Shown piece by piece: positions 10,238 to 23,813 of a stretch of 33,175 nucleotides of DNA. A program made the translations under genes and the position numbers. Source of the stretch: Entrophospora sp. SA101. Taxonomy: Eukaryota > Glomeromycota > Glomeromycetes > Entrophosporales > Entrophosporaceae. The stretch spans positions 14,672 to 47,846 of the forward strand of contig CAUDNR010004350.1 of assembly GCA_958430865.1 (NCBI GenBank). The letters are read 5' to 3'. The notes under the pieces were generated by a model. That model was given only the letters and a program-made list of their open reading frames with translations. It was not told where the DNA came from and searched no databases. Within the stretch, counting starts at the first letter, position 1; each line of letters opens with the position of its first letter.

Positions 10238-13200
10238 ATGGCAGCATCTATTGATTTGTAAGCTAAAAAAAAAATTTTTTTATTTTTACAAGAATTTACC
10301 TGATGTGAAAGATCAATAACATTGACTCATATATATACTTTGTAATAATTTCTAGAATCCCTTTTTTAATCGAGTGTTTTGCCATAGTTTTAGTGGTTAT
10401 TGCATTATTATTTTATTTTAATAGGTTATTTGCATTAATTGTAAGTCGCTTAATAAGAATTTATACATGGAGGAAATATAATGCTTACATCGAAATAGGT
10501 AGAGTACATTTTAATCAATTCAAGTAATAAATTCCATCCTTATAAACAAGAAGATTACTTATATAAGTTTGTTTATAGGTTCAATTAAGTTTGCACCACT
10601 TGCAGGACGAATTTTATTCAGAAATTTTAAATATTATTCCAAAAATCAATCATTTATAATAGTAAAGGGGCACATCACTTTTCAATATTGGCTATGGAAT
10701 GTTCGTCAAGTGAACAACAATAATAATAACAATAATAACAATAATAACAATAATAACAATAACAATAATAACGACAATAATAACAATAATGGTACAAAAT
10801 TCTTTGTATTTTGGAATAATTATTGTGATTTACTGATCTGATCCGATCTAAAAAATTTCTTCTTTTTTTATGTTTCTATAATCAAAAGAATTACCATGCA
10901 GAATTGTATGCCATTTTGATGGAATAGAATGGTTTGCATATAACAGGTCACCTGCTTATGATGTTCTTAATGACATTTTAACAACTTTAACAAATAATGG
11001 ACCTAATTCAGATCAATCAAGTTATTCAAATTCACCAACTGATAGAGAGATTACTGGTGAATACTTTATATGTATATAATTTTATAAATCAATATTTAAG
11101 TTAATAACTTTGTGTAAATACACACTTATATATACTTTAGTGGATGATTGCAATGATCAAAATGAAAATGATTTTGGAAATTCATTTCTTTGCAAATTGT
11201 TACCAATTCAGATAGATTGTGAACGTGGTGCTTTTATAATTGGCAATCCAAAAACACCTTCTCTTCTGGTTGCTGATTTTTCACAATCAAGTGGTATATA
11301 TGATGCTGTTAAAGTATATATTATCTATTATAGTATATGATTTATCATCAATTGAATTCATTGTATTTATTGTATTCATCATATAATATATATATATATA
11401 GTCAAGGTCAAAGTTTGATTATTATAAATCAATAATACATTTAAAGTTTGGAGAACCAAAAATACATTTGGAAACTAATTTAGATTATAAAGAAACAAAT
11501 TTAGACACAGGTGCTCGTATGGAAGAAGAAAATATAATAAATGTGTGAGTATTTTATATATATACATCTTATTCATAAATATCATAAGAATACTAATGAA
11601 AATAAATTTTAAAGATCTTCTGACAGAGGAAGTGTTTGGTCACCTTTGAAAAATAAGGTCTTTAAACATTTGCCATTCTTAAAAGATTCTAGTTTAGAAG
11701 ATATTACTGAATGGCATGGACTTCCTAGATATCCTTTATTATTATTGGCTTGTTCTTAAATTATTTTTTTTTGACAAAAGTTAATTCCTTAACAAATTTA
11801 ATAAAAACACATATCGCACTGATAGTAATTCACCTGATGACACCATTAATGGGGAGTATGCAAAAGAACAAAACATCCTTGAATGTTTAGGACTAGAATT
11901 AAATTATTATGCTGATGTTGCTGGTGAACAATTTAATTCATATTTATATTTATATATATAATTGGTTGTAATTAAATTAATTATTTTTTTCAAATCACCA
12001 GGAAAAGTTCCTTCTAATCCAATACCAATAACAGATAATGAAGAAATGGATATAGGAAATGGAGATGTATCACCAGAATGGGGTGCTGAACTTGTTTTTT
12101 CAGGTGCACAATTAGCTTATGGTCCTTGGGCAGATCGTCAAAGGTAATAAATACAACATAATAATAGCACTAATAAAACTATTTATGTCGGATTTTGTTA
12201 TTAAAAAATCAATATTTGCTTTATTTACAAATTGAAAAAAAAAAACAGAGCATTTCTTCAAAATTTTTTCTTTCCACCTTTATACCGTAATACTGAGCAT
12301 ACAAAAAGATTAAAATTTGGTGACACTAGATTACATACTTCATTAAAGATTCAAATTCAATTTGATTGCCCATTCACTTTTAAAGTTCCATTTAAAGAAA
12401 ATTCAAAGGTTTATTATTTCTCTTATTTTGTATATTTATTTATTTTTGAATTATCAAATGATTATTAACATCGAGATCTTTTTTTCACTTTTCATCATTT
12501 ATTAAAAACAAAGGATTGGAAGTATTCACAAAATAATATAATATTTCAAGGTTTTAATGGATCAAGACCATGTGGTTGGTTAGAATTTAAAGTTGATAAA
12601 AATGCAATAATTAATATAACATTGCCAATGGTGTATCCAAAGGAAGGGTATTCTAATAAGGTTAAAATATTGCTTGAGGAAATTAAAGTGAAAACAAGTG
12701 TTAATCGTCATTCACAATTGATCTATGCAAAACAATGCAAGGTATTATTTATTTAACGCATATACATATAATAATTTTTTATAAATTAATTGTAAAATTA
12801 ATTAACTATAATTATAATTATAGTTAGAGTGCAATTTGCCAAGTCCTTTAGCTTGGAATGAAGCACGCATATGGTCATTTGATATTCATTTTTTGGATGC
12901 ACAAATATTTCTATTGAGAGATTACATAACACTTATTCAAGATTTAATAAAGGATTGGACATCTGGTCCTTCACCTGATCAATTACATTTTATCCCAATG
13001 AAATATCAACTAAATCCTCATTTCACTAATTTTAGATTGTACCTTTATGTAAATGAGAATAATATTATAGATGATCCAGCTGATATTGATGATAATTGTA
13101 TTATATCTAAAAAATATTATTTTAAATAATTGAATGATTTTAAAATAACTATTAATTATATTTTTTTTATTTACTAAAAAATTTGTTTACCAAAGCTTTT

Positions 13201-16200
13201 ATAATTATAGAAGGATCACAATTAGCATCAAATGTAGTAATTCCTTTATTACGATATAATGAGTTAATTACAAAAATAATTTTTGGTTTAGAGGTTTGTT
13301 TTAATTAAAAAATGAAATATATTATATGCACACGTATTATTTTTTATATTATTCACTTATCCAATTATCTGATTATTAAAATCACAATCATTATCATCAT
13401 TATTATAAGGTAACAAAGGCTACAACCACTACATCACCTAAAGTATCACAAACACTTGGTGCTTTTTTGTCAGAGGATGCTAAAAAATTTGGGCAAGTCA
13501 GATTCTTTACAGTTGAAGGTTCCTACCAATATTATAATACTGTAGATCCAAATCATGTTGAATCCTTATCATTAATGATGAAGGTATATTTATTATTTGT
13601 TATTTATTACTACCTGTAATTTGTTAATAATATTATAAATAACTATCATAATGGGCTTTTCAGGGAAATGACGTTAGCTTAAAACTATTTGGTTTTGTAA
13701 TTCGATATTTTTTAATTCTTCAAGCAAATTATTTTGGAGCATTTATAAATTTCATGACATTAGATGAATATAATGACTCAAAAAAGCAAAAAAATCATTT
13801 AGAATATATAAAAGTAATATTATTCATATCCATGTTATTCATTCATATATTTGTTCATATATTTGTTCATATATTTACTTATTAAATTTTATATTTAAAG
13901 CCACTAGCAGACCCATTCGAAGTTTATATGGCCATTATTATTGAAAATGGTACTTTATATCTTCCAGAGAATTTATATGACGCTCAAAAGAAATCGGTAA
14001 TACAATTTCATGAATTACAACTTGATTTAAGAAATTTAGATATTTATATGGGTCAGTGTACATGTTTATCAAAAAAACTTGGTCATTATTCTTTAACTTA
14101 ATGTAATTGTTAATATATGTATATATATTTAGATATGGATATTACTGTTAGTCCATTAACATGGACTCTATGTCCTGAGAATGTTAATACTAAAACCAAT
14201 TCAAGATCAAAACCACCAAAACCATTAAAAGAATCTGATAATTATTTATTTATAAATGGTATAATAATAATAATAATAATAACAATTTTTCTAATTATAT
14301 TAAAATAATATTTATCATATATTTTTAATCTAGATTTAAACATATATGCTCATCGATTATTTGGACCGTTACCAGAAACAGCAACATATGTTTGTAACTG
14401 GGATATAAACATTGACACTATATCTGGACAATTAAAACCATCGTTTTTAATAAGTGCTGGCTCATTTGCAGAATCATTTGTTTATCATTATATTGATGAT
14501 GAAAATGCGCTGCCTGCCGAGTTTGCGGCTCCTTTGTATCCAGATGTGGTTTTTGTAGATTTTATCGTAAAAGAAATTGATGTCTCCATTTGGTGTCGTG
14601 ATAGTAGAACCCAAATACTTCTAGAGGAAGGTCTTAACGTTAAATTTGATGATTTGGCAAATGAAAAATTCCTTCAAAGAACTGTCGTTAACCTGCCAGA
14701 TTTAGTAATTAGAAGTTTGGCAATGTCATCATCATCGTCTTCTTCATTAGCTGCTGCAGCTGCACATGATATTAACAAAGAAACGGAAACTCATCCTTGG
14801 GTAGAAGTTGCAAGTCTCGAGTGTGCTTTTGACGTGACTATATTTCGTACCACGTCCGGTTGGAAACAAAAACTTGAAAGTCAGCAGTCTTTCATCAAAG
14901 AGCAGGATAAAGAAACGCTTAGAGTACCATTTCTTTATGAAAACAGTCCTGATAATTATGAAGGTATTGATTATAATAATTGAAACTCTTTTTTTTTGTT
15001 TAATTGGAATTCCGATTCCAATCCTAATTCTGATATAAATTTCTAACCTTGAAATAGATCTATTGGAGAAAAATGGACGTCATTTTGGTTCTTTATATGT
15101 TCCACCTATGCCAAGTCCATTAACAGGTCTATAAAATTTTCTTTTTTTATTTGGTCTATATCATCACAATTATATTTATATGTGTATTTACAAATCATTT
15201 CTGATCTTATTAGATGAAAATGATATAGGTTCTTTGCTTTACAATGAAAGTACCAATTCATCAATGATAGATTTATCTGAAAATCAAAATAGAAATGATA
15301 AACTAGCTTCTTTTAAGAATTATGGTTTTTTAGGTCATGTAGGGGATGATGACGATGATTCAAATGATGGAATGGACAGTGATAGTTCATCAATAAATGA
15401 TGACGATAGGTTTTTTTTTTTCTTTGTGAATTTATGTTTATATACATTGATTGATATAAGTTAACTTTTTTTTTCTTTTTTTCAAAGTATTTCTATGGTT
15501 GCAAGTTCATACAAAACAGCTTTTGATGGAATTTATGACAATGATGATGATGAAAACGATAGTGATAATTCTGATGGCACTTATATTGTTAATGCTGAAA
15601 TCACTATTGGTGATGGTATTTTATCAATAATAATAAAATAAATAAATAAATATGTATTGAATTGAGTTGAATTGAATTGAATTTTTAACCCTATATGTTT
15701 ACTCAAAATAACATATATATTATGTCTTTAAAGATAGTACAAGAAATAATGAAATTGAAGCACAAAATTCAGCAAGTGATCTAATCGATGATAAATCTAC
15801 ACCAATAAAACGATCTATTCCTTATGGTAATTATCTTAGGAGGTTTAGGTTAACCTCAAAACAACCTCCTCCTTCTTCACTCACCAGTTCATATTTAAGA
15901 CCTTCCCAATTACTATTTATTCCAGCTAAGGTAACCTTATTTTTAACTTTATTATCATAACTTTATTTTATAAATTTTAAAATGAGAATCATTTTACTTT
16001 GTTCTAAGGAAACAGGGTTCATATCAAACGATGAAATTATTGATCACAATTTCAAAATTTCGTCATTTTCAAGAATTCTAAATGAAAATAACAATAAATA
16101 TGATAAATTTTTTAATGATGATGATGATGAAATTTTAATAAATGAATCACAATCATCGCAATTACAACCCATGTCTCCTATTACCACAACCACCAACGCG

Positions 16201-19200
16201 CAAAAGGCAACAGAAGAAAAAACAACTATTGTTTTCGAAACTATAAAACCAATTAAAGTTCTTTTAACACCAATTTTTTTAAAAATTGTAGAGGAATTTT
16301 TGGAAGATGTTAAAGATCAGGTGGGTAATATTTTTTATTTTACTCCATATTTATTTTATATTCTTGTTTAACAAACAAAGTTATTTTGTATGCTTAATAG
16401 AATTGGGATATTGAAGCAATGCTTGATGTGATGCAGATGCATTATATTGGTGAACTTACTCGTCTATTTCCATTTAAATATAAGACAATTTCGTTCGCCA
16501 TCTCAATTCCACAAGTTTATCTACAATTTATTCAAGATGTTCTTTTACCAGGCGATTTGACTAACGCTAACGATGAACATCCAGGAATTCGAACCAGATA
16601 TGATATAAGTGACACGACCTTATGTGCAATGGCAGAAATTATTTTAGTTCAGACATTGTTAACTGGCTTGGTGAAGTTTGAAGACAAAAATTATAATAAT
16701 ATTAATATTAATAATGGTGGTAGTAATATTAATAGTAACAATACAAAGGGAAAACCAAAACAATCATTAGAAATTATAGAGTCGAGAGCCAATCTAGACT
16801 TTGATTCTTTGAAACTTAATGTGATATTTGTTGCTGAACCCAATCGTTTCCGGATATTTGGAATTCCTAATTCAATGTACCACTTCAAAAATACAAGTTT
16901 CTCACCAACAAGCTCTTTAGGCAATGAAACAGTTGTGTTGGATCTTGTGTTGGATCTTGTCTTGGAAAAATTAAAGATAAAATGGATAGGGTGTATGCAA
17001 CCAAACTATTTTTCATCTGATCTTACGAAGTTAAGTGGCCTATGTATCAAACAATCTCCAGAAATTTTAATTGGTGCAATTTACTGGTGGTTAGTATTTG
17101 CAGAAGATTTGACCAATCTATTAGACAAGTTCAAATCGCACAGAACGAAAAAATTACAGTCTCTTATTTATGAGATTGCAAGATTTTCAGATTCTGCCAG
17201 TGTTGATAGTGATCCATTTTACCTGACATGTACATTAAGCACTTTTCGACTAGGAACAAATAATCTCAAGTGCGATGATGGATGGAAAATTTTAGGTCGT
17301 GTTAGACATTGTAAAAGAAATATGCCTGATAAGTTGGTAGATCAATTACAAAATAGGTTGAATTCTGGTAATGATAATAATTTTCAGTTCATGACGGATT
17401 CATTAGAGATGTTCAAATACGTTACAGGCATTTTTTCAAAATGTAAACATTGGAAAATTGAGAATTTATCTGAATGCCAATTATTTACCAATCTCTACAA
17501 AGTGATAGTAACTGAAAATTCTGATAATAATAATCTTATTAATCAAATCCAAAAATTTCTAACCAGTTCAACAAATCAAGCTAAATTAAGAATTGGCAAT
17601 ATTAAATTATCGATTCTGGAAGGTGAACTCGAGAATTATATTGATATTGGATCTATAATGTTTTATTTCCAAAGTTTATATCATAAAGATGTTACCACAC
17701 CATCACCACAGCCTCTTTCTGCTGAAATGTTTGATCAAGAATCACCTCATAATTCAAATAATAATTTGTTGTCCACCAGTTACTTGTATATTTTCTTTAG
17801 ATTCGAAGTGGATTGCATTCGTGTAGACGTGAATCCTGATATGCTTGCATTTGTAAAACATTGGCTAAAGGTACATAGAGTATTTGCCTCAAAGTTTGAG
17901 ACTTTATCAAACAAGGGTAAACCGCCTAATTTTGAAAATAATGCAACAAAAACATCACCATCATCTATATCCAAATACAAATCTGCTACACCTGCTAATA
18001 CTGTCAGCAGTAATAATTTACATGAGATTAAAATGGCAAAAGGAAAAGAAAATAAATCCAAAGATACACGTCCAGAAACATCATCTACATCGCTTGATTT
18101 TAAAAATTTGTTTACAATACTCAATTTATCTATGCACAATACTATCTCCTTTAAAACAATCACAATCACTGCCTCAGCACAAAAATTAATAGCTCAAACA
18201 AAATTATCAAATATTCATCTGTCAGCTTGGTTGAATAGTCCATCTCATGCACTTGACAAAATTGATGGAGAAATTGATTCGCTTAATAAAAGTACGTCAC
18301 AGTCTGGTTCAAAAGGAAGTAATAGCCGTGTTTCAAATAGTTTGATTATTTCGGCCATTGGTGGTATTGGTAATATTTCCAATAACATCTTTGAAAAAAA
18401 TTACTCAACCTCTACAGGCTACCACAATACGTTGCTGTCCATAGAACTTTCAGGTATTAGCATGAATGTTGTACTGAGCTTGGCAACCTTTGGACGACCA
18501 AAAAGTAAAATTGATCTTGAACCACGTAAAGTCTTGAATATTCTAATAACACTTCAAAATATTTCTTTTAAACTTCCACAAAGTCTTCTCAAACTTTATA
18601 ATTTTGTTGAAGAATGGAGAACTGAAAATCTTCCAAGCTATGACTTTCTATATAAAGGAGTTTTGGGTGAATTGGATGAGCAAAAGAAAATGATTTCAAA
18701 ACATCCCAAAAATCATGAAAACCATGAATCCCGTACTTTTGAAAAAAACATGCTTACAAAAAACATATTGGAAATTAAACTTCAAATCCTCTTAAAAAAA
18801 TTTTCAATTCAAACTCATATGTTACCATCACTCAGATTTCAATACGATGCATCTGATTTATTACTTGTCTTGGAACAAAATAATTTTATTCATGGTGATA
18901 GTATAATCAATTATTCAGGACAATTATCAAACCAAGAGATTAGATTCATCACTAGGAATAAGAACAAAGGCAAATCAACATCTGAAAAACCCATTAATGA
19001 AGAAAGGGATGCCGATCATAAAAAAGCAGCATTTACTATACCGGAAATTAAAGCAATTGGTAAATTGAAAACTTGCGAACCTCAAAAATCAACAGCTCTC
19101 AATAAAAAAGTTGGTTCTACTACTGCAGTTGCTGGTATTACTTCTTCAATTGACAAGAAATATTCAAAATTAGAATCAGCCATCACTTTAGATTTAGTCA

Positions 19201-21467
19201 AATTGAGCCTGAATGTAAATATTATTGATAATTTGTTAACTGCTCATTCACTTCTTGGTAGTGAGTTGAATGATGTATTGGATGTGTTTTTATTTTCTTC
19301 TAAAAGACTTAAAGAGAAATCTTCGAAAGTTAGTAGTAATTTGTCAACAACAACAGAGTCATCGTCATCCACAATCAACATATCAAGTAATGAAAAAGAT
19401 TCTTTACAATATAATTTCGAAATATCTTTACGAGGATTGAAAATATCAGCAGCAAGTCCTACAGCTGTTGTGTTTTTTGAAACAAATGTTCTAAACGGAT
19501 CAATAAAAAATGTGCCTGTTGGAGATGGGTTAACAAAAGTGGAATGGAAATTTTCTGCTCAAAATTTTTCTCTGTCACTTAATCACAATTCTGGTGCAAT
19601 TAGTAAAGTAATAGCAGATGATGATATTCGTAAATATAGGATTGCTTATATTTCAATTGATCTTACCTTACAAAACCATAAACAGAATGAACTAAATACA
19701 AAAAAGAATCATATATTTGCACCAGATGATTCGTCTGAAATCGTTGAATCATATTTTTTGAAGTTGTTGAAAGTACACGCAGTAATGCAACCAGTTGCTT
19801 TGGGTCGCCTTATTGATTTGTATTTGTATTACAGCGGCGAGTTGACACGAAGAAAAGAACTAAAAGAGTCAGATATAAATAAATTGGCGGAAAACACTCG
19901 TAAACTATTACAATCGCTCGAAGTTGAAATGCCAAAATATAAAGCAACTAGCAAATCTTTGTTAAATGAGAAAGTCTTATCACTTGAGGTCAATAAATTT
20001 GCAATTGCACTTCCGCTTGATCTGCACGAAGAGTTAATGGCAACAGCAGTTGAAAACTCTAGTGATGTTCCAACTAAATCACAAGTTCCAGCATTTCTTC
20101 TTACAGCAACATCAATGAAGTTTATTACAAGAAAATGGAAAACAAGTAATGCAACATTAAATGATCTTTGTATTCAATTTGTTTCAGAATTTGATCAAGG
20201 AAACGAAAACCTTTTCAATTCTCGTGCCAAAATGAACCGAATTTATATTCCCGAAATATCATGTGAAGTGCAAATGATTGGAAGCGTTGACAAGAAACAA
20301 ATTGGTGTTGATTCACGTGTTGAAGGATTTGAAGTAGATGTTAGTGGCAACATTGTTAATTATGTCAACAAGTTGGGTGAAATCTATGCAGATAGTAAAG
20401 AAAGGTTAGAAACTTTTACTGCAGAAGCAAATTTAAATTTAGGGTCTCAATCTAAATCTGTCCAGGAGATAAAAAATGGAAATCCATCATCAATTAACAA
20501 TAATTCAACAACACCAAATGTAATAAATTTAATATTGTATGCAAAGTTTATTGCTAAAAGTGGAATAATAAAACTATATCCAAAAAATTATGTCAAAAAA
20601 AATCATTCAAGAAATAATACATTTTCAAAGAAAGTCGCAAGATCATCACATGATTCACGTGGAAGTGCAGCTTCTCTTCCTCGATTAAATTTGGATGGGA
20701 TTGGTGGTTATTCACAATCTAATTTAGATGATATTTCAAGAAAAGGTGAACAAGGTGTTGATACAATAATTATACCGGGGCTTAGTTTGAATACAATGTA
20801 TCAGGCTATTATTGGTCAAATAGTTCAAAAGGCTAACGATTCACCAAAGAAAAGAATACATATAGAATTGGTAATACATCCGAGCGAAAATATATTATAC
20901 CCATCACTAGTATTATTCTTCAAGGATATAATAGACGGTTTAAAAATTGGTGTACAACATTCTAGTGACAAAAAAGCAATTGCGATACAAGATAGCACCT
21001 TACCGATACAAGGCTTGAACATAACGTTTTATTTTAGACTTTCTCATACCACATTTAATCTTAGTTGCAAGCCTACTTCAAAAGTATTTTGTTTACTGAA
21101 TTGGGAAGAAGGAACTTTTTTGATATCATCTAATACTGTTGAAGAAGGTCAAAGTATAACATGTATTGGTAAAATTAAGGGAGCCTCTGGAAATATTCGA
21201 CACACCTTTTCACCTGAAGATTGTGTTAGAGCTGAAACGAAAGATATTTCATTTAGTGCAACTTTGATGAGTAGACGATCTGAAAATATTAATGATGATT
21301 TTATTTCGATTATTGTAGAATTTCCTAGAATTATGGCCGAGTTGAACATCAGACATCTTCAAGACTTAATGCTGCTCAAAACGATATGGTTAGATCAAAC
21401 GACAAAGCTTTATGAAGGAAATTTTGCAAATTCAACAACTTCGACAACTATCAATAATGATTATGAT

Positions 21468-21502
<35 letters not shown>

Positions 21503-23150
21503 AAAAGAATCATCATCATCATCATCAGGAAATTTACAATATTCTGAAAATATTGTTAAACCATATTCGGTCTATATACTTGTAACGTTAAAGCAATTAG
21601 ATTTATCTAGCGATTTAGGTCAAGCAATTGGCAAAGTTGATTTTAATTCTAATAACATCCAAATGAGAACTAAAAATATACCAGGGAAATTAAAAAAATT
21701 CATGATATCAACAGATACTCTTGATATCAATTGTGAAGGTCGTCTTGTAGGTACTGTAAATATGAGTGGATTTAGTTTCCTAACACAATTAGGAATACCA
21801 CCACAATCAATAGATGATGAACCTACCCCAGTTACAAATCTGTTTTTTAGAACTGAACGTCTTCAATCCTTGTTGGAATATGAGTATCAAAAAATACTAA
21901 TATTAGAAATAGATCCTATACAATTTCAACTAACAGATAATTGGGATATCAAATCTTTTGAAACTGCGAATGTATTGATTCATGCAGATGTAAAGCTACA
22001 ACAAATTCAAGCTATACTTGCAATAAAAACAGTGCCTATATTTCTTCGTATGGGCAATAGACTTTTAGCATTGGTTGAAGAAAAAAGATTGGCAGCTGCC
22101 AACGTAATATCTGATTTGGAACAAACCAAACATCTTAATCCCACAAATAATAATATTACACAAATAACAAGTGTTGCTACTCCAGAGAAATCAATTAATA
22201 AAGTAGCAACAAAAAATAAACAACAACAACAATTGACATTCAAAGATTTGTCCATTGGAGGATTATCGATTAAACCTACTGGAAAAATTTCAATTTTCAT
22301 AGAAAAAGCTCATATAACAATATATCCGAATCATTTTCATGATTCTGGTTGTGTTCAAACAAGTTTTGATAAACTTTCAGTGGATATGAAAAGATCAATA
22401 GACAATGACGAAAGGATTAATAGATTCCTTGATATGAAAATTAATGGCATTGCTTTATTAAAAAGTACATGTAAAAAATTAAAAATTACAGATGAAAAAG
22501 AATTTTCATTTCAAAAATGGTTTGAGCATGTTGAAGCAGCATCCAACAAAAATATTTTTACTTTACCTAGTACACATCTAACAATGGATACTATACAAGG
22601 AATAGAAAGTAATGTTGTAGATCACAAATTTTCAGTAGATTTTAGTGGAAAGGTTAACGTTGCTTTAAATTTTGGACTAATTAGATATTTACAGGAATTG
22701 AAAGCACTATACAAAGAACAAATAAAGAAAAATCATGTTGGAGTTTATGATTTTCCTCGATCACCAATTATATCACCAGTAAATACATCATCATCAGACA
22801 ACACCTTTACAAATATTGATCAACAACAACTATTAATGCCATCATCAACAACTAATGTTTCTTCATCTAGTAAAGATGATGATGATGATAATAATAATAA
22901 CAGTTCTACTACTACAGTGAAATCAAATGAAAATAAGGATAAATCAGAGATTCAATTCAATCCTATAAAACCTGTAAAATTAGAGCCACAATTATTTATT
23001 TTAGGTGATGCAACGCCACCATTAGAATGGGTTGGTGTTCAACGAGCAAAAATTCCAGGTTTGGTTCATACCACTATAACAATGAATTTAGATGAGATCA
23101 TAAATCAAATCACCAATGAATCTTTTAAAGCAGCACAAGCATTACTATAG
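10238..23150 (+). CDS. CSF1: CSF1/BLTP1-type bridge-like lipid transfer protein (about 3623 aa, 24 exons)
   Basis: Csf1/BLTP1 proteins form long hydrophobic grooves that carry lipids between membranes at ER contact sites. Exons: 10238-10257, 10356-10498, 10579-10791, 10889-11056, 11141-11313, 11402-11544, 11615-11728, 11811-11923, 12002-12143, 12249-12408, 12514-12741, 12824-13097, 13196-13293, 13410-13583, 13664-13813, 13901-14051, 14133-14258, 14334-14963, 15058-15126, 15214-15409, 15488-15615, 15734-15930, 16009-16320, 16401-23150. All phases agree. A membrane anchor lies at residues 8-30, followed by LAGRILFRNFKYYSKNQS, a family hallmark; an Asn tract at 100-125; FDGIEWFAYNRSPAYD; and near the C-terminus LGDATPPLEWVGVQ (about residue 3571). 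Yeast Csf1 is about 2960 aa; the extra length is mostly low-complexity inserts. Every intron is GT-AG except the AT-AC intron at 11729-11810. No in-frame stop occurs, so the gene looks functional. Confidence 0.94.
10713..10790 (+). repeat. AAT/AAC microsatellite coding for poly-Asn in CSF1
   Basis: Twenty-six codons of AAC/AAT with one GAC give a near-pure asparagine run directly before the exon 3 donor. Related Asn runs in the same gene lie around 21468-21500. Such tracts are slippage-prone and probably vary in length between strains. Confidence 0.9.
11729..11810 (+). other. U12-type AT-AC intron of CSF1 (82 nt)
   Basis: The donor reads ATATCCTTT (11729-11737), an exact match to the U12 consensus. 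TTCCTTAAC (11785-11793) matches the U12 branch site exactly. The intron ends in AC at 11810, about 18 bases after the branch A. Removing it joins GGACTTCCTAG to ATATCGCACT and gives WHGLPRYRTDSNSPDD in frame with both neighbours. No GT-AG pair in this stretch keeps the frame: the only GT donor (GTTCTT) gives the wrong phase, and the upstream AAAAG acceptor puts a TAA in frame. Minor-spliceosome introns are absent from most Dikarya but are known in some early-diverging fungi. Confidence 0.93.
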
Positions 23151-23809
23151 TCTTCACTATATATATATATTTAATTATTTAGCTATTTAATGTATAAAAT
23201 CTTTTTTCTATTTTTTAATTTTATATTATAAAAATAATATTAATGTTGAATGACATTGTTTATAACGAAATTTGAAATAAATATTTAATTTAATATGGAA
23301 ATTTTGAAGAGAAAATTTATATGAAAACTAAGGTTGTTTTTCAAAGAAACAGTTATATAAAAAAGTTTGTTTTTGAAAAAGAATTTAGTTGAGGTTAATT
23401 TTTTAATTTTGACATGCCAATTTAATTTAGTGATAATGTGTTGCGTGTGCGTTATGATTACTCTCCTATGGGATGTTCTTGTAAGGTAAGAGAATATTCC
23501 TTCCAACAATGGAAGCTTAGCATAATGAACAACTAATTCATTGGTTGGTTAGATCTTTGACATGCTTGCCCAAATTAGATGGATGACTGATTTATTGTAA
23601 TCAAGGCTTTCTAAAATTGGCTTTCAATGATATGATTACTAGTTTCTCCAACCACAGATAAAGTTTGAAAAAGTTAGTTGTTGCCCATTTCGTAAGTTTG
23701 TACTTCACCATTAAGTTTTATGTAGGTAGTGAATGTACCTTGTCTTCTAGTATTAATATCGTGGGTTTTGGGCAGTACATAACACACTATATGCGGCTTC
23801 TGCTGAGGT
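23151..23809. other. 3' flank of CSF1, no gene seen
   Basis: AT-rich downstream sequence with AATAAAT near 23276 as a possible polyadenylation signal. From about 23450 to 23809 the composition is more balanced, but every frame is closed within a short distance and I recognise nothing. It ends at the TATA target site of the first large transposon. Confidence 0.5.
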
Positions 23810-23813
23810 TATA

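Noticed and set aside
16691..22300. Minus-strand and alternative-frame open frames inside the CSF1 last exon (e.g. 17780-18169 minus, 17884-18189 plus, 22007-22300 minus)
   Set aside because: They overlap a 2249-residue conserved frame and have no family signature; they are antisense or frame shadows.
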